In this document: positions 33,575 through 34,001 of the stretch, one piece after another
Layout: each line of letters begins with the position of its first letter
Position numbering within the stretch: position 1 is the first letter of the stretch
Source of the DNA: JAADGZ01 sp964596835
GTDB taxonomy: Bacteria; Pseudomonadota; Gammaproteobacteria; UBA6429; Thiohalophilaceae
DNA: 34,001 nt
Direction of reading: 5' to 3'
Assembly (NCBI GenBank): GCA_964596835.1
Contig: CAZQVV010000016.1
Location: forward strand, 1 to 34,001
The notes under the pieces: model-generated
The model's database searches: none
What the model saw: only the letters and a program-made list of their open reading frames with translations
What the model was told of the DNA's origin: nothing
Made by a program: the position numbers and the translations under genes

Positions 33575-34001
33575 ATGAAAGCCGTTAAATTATTGCACAA
33601 AAATTTATCCAGTGCCTGTCCTGATATGCATAACATACGATTAAAAGCGTTAATCGCAGGCGTGACCTCCGCCTCGACCGAGCATCAGGTCACGGTCACC
33701 GGCTTAGGCCGAAATTTAAAATCATATTCAAAAACTCACACCAAGCATGATATAAAACGAATGGACAGACTGATTGGCAATCCGCATTTGCATGCTGAAC
33801 GAAAAGCCATTTATCAGTATTTATCAAGGCAGCTAATTGGACAACAAAAACATCCTGTACTGATAGCGGACTGGTCACCCCTGCCGGGCAATGAGATATT
33901 CCAGCTACTCCGAATATCTATTCCGATGGGCGGTCGCTCACTCACACTTTATGAGACCTGCTTTAAAGAAAAGAAGCTCAATAATACGCAGGTACACGAT
34001 A
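33575..34001 (+). mobile_element. IS4-family transposase, 5' part (cut by the window end)
   Basis: The frame is open from the window end back to ATG 33524; ATG 33575 is preferred because GGAG lies 6 bases upstream. The visible 142 codons read MKAVKLLHKNLSS, then KHDIKRMDRLIGNPHLHAER, VLIADWSPL and GGRSLTLYE. The KRMDRLLGN-type block and the ADWS segment, holding the first catalytic Asp, are typical of IS4/IS10-like DDE transposases. The remaining catalytic residues lie beyond the window, so intactness is unknown. It is the only gene on the plus strand and points away from the glycan operon. Confidence 0.85.

Noticed and set aside
1..34001. CRISPR arrays, tRNA or rRNA genes
   Set aside because: No regularly spaced direct repeats, no tRNA-like cloverleaf with a TTC-arm motif and no rRNA sequence were noticed on either strand.

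Overview
The window looks like the promoter-proximal part of a large surface-polysaccharide (O-antigen, capsule or similar glycan) locus of a gammaproteobacterium. Nearly every gene lies on the minus strand. Transcription would start near 33.0-33.2 kb and run about 33 kb leftwards, beyond the left edge. The gammaproteobacterial assignment rests on a perfect 12-base RfaH-recruitment (ops) sequence in the leader (33014 to 33003, minus strand) and on the flanking IS4-type transposase. I cannot name the genus.

Layout in transcription order, right to left. (1) 33575-34001: an IS4-family transposase on the plus strand, cut by the window end. (2) 32708-33574: an intergenic leader with repeat-like debris, a hairpin beside the IS and a JUMPstart/ops element. 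(3) 29.7-32.7 kb: a Wzz-like chain-length regulator and a PglK/MsbA-like ABC exporter. (4) 24.5-29.7 kb: a radical SAM gene remnant, a DegT-family aminotransferase, a SAM methyltransferase, an RmlD-like reductase, a WbuC cupin and a sulfotransferase. (5) 22.3-24.4 kb: a large B12-type radical SAM protein. (6) 17.1-22.3 kb: three paralogous TIGR04372-type putative glycosyltransferases interrupted by a C-methyltransferase-like gene and a small remnant. (7) 5.0-16.9 kb: a nonulosonic (legionaminic-type) acid module (legI, legF, ptmA, Gfo/Idh oxidoreductase, SDR, legG, then legB and ptmE). Between legG and legB sit a methyltransferase, a GNAT, a polysaccharide deacetylase and a DUF115/MptE-like protein. 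(8) 0-5 kb: a GT-B-like protein, a GT2 glycosyltransferase, the CDP-sugar 3-dehydrase ddhC/rfbH and an SDR that probably finishes a CDP-3,6-dideoxyhexose.

How the genes may work together (inference): the module around legI, legF, legG, legB and ptmE would make CMP-legionaminate or a variant through GDP-linked precursors. The left end would supply a CDP-3,6-dideoxyhexose, provided ddhA and ddhB lie outside the window. The methyltransferases, GNAT, deacetylase and sulfotransferase would decorate the glycan. The TIGR04372 proteins, GT2, GT-B-like and DUF115-like proteins are candidate transferases. The ABC protein would flip the lipid-linked product and the Wzz-like protein would set chain length. 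No Wzx, Wzy, initiating phosphoglycosyltransferase, ddhA, ddhB, canonical legC or legH is visible.

The locus looks mosaic. AT-rich blocks (about 1-5, 7.2-10.1 and 22.3-27 kb) alternate with GC-richer blocks (about 10.2-16.9 and 29.7-31.5 kb). Several gene remnants sit at the junctions. Base composition was judged by eye only.
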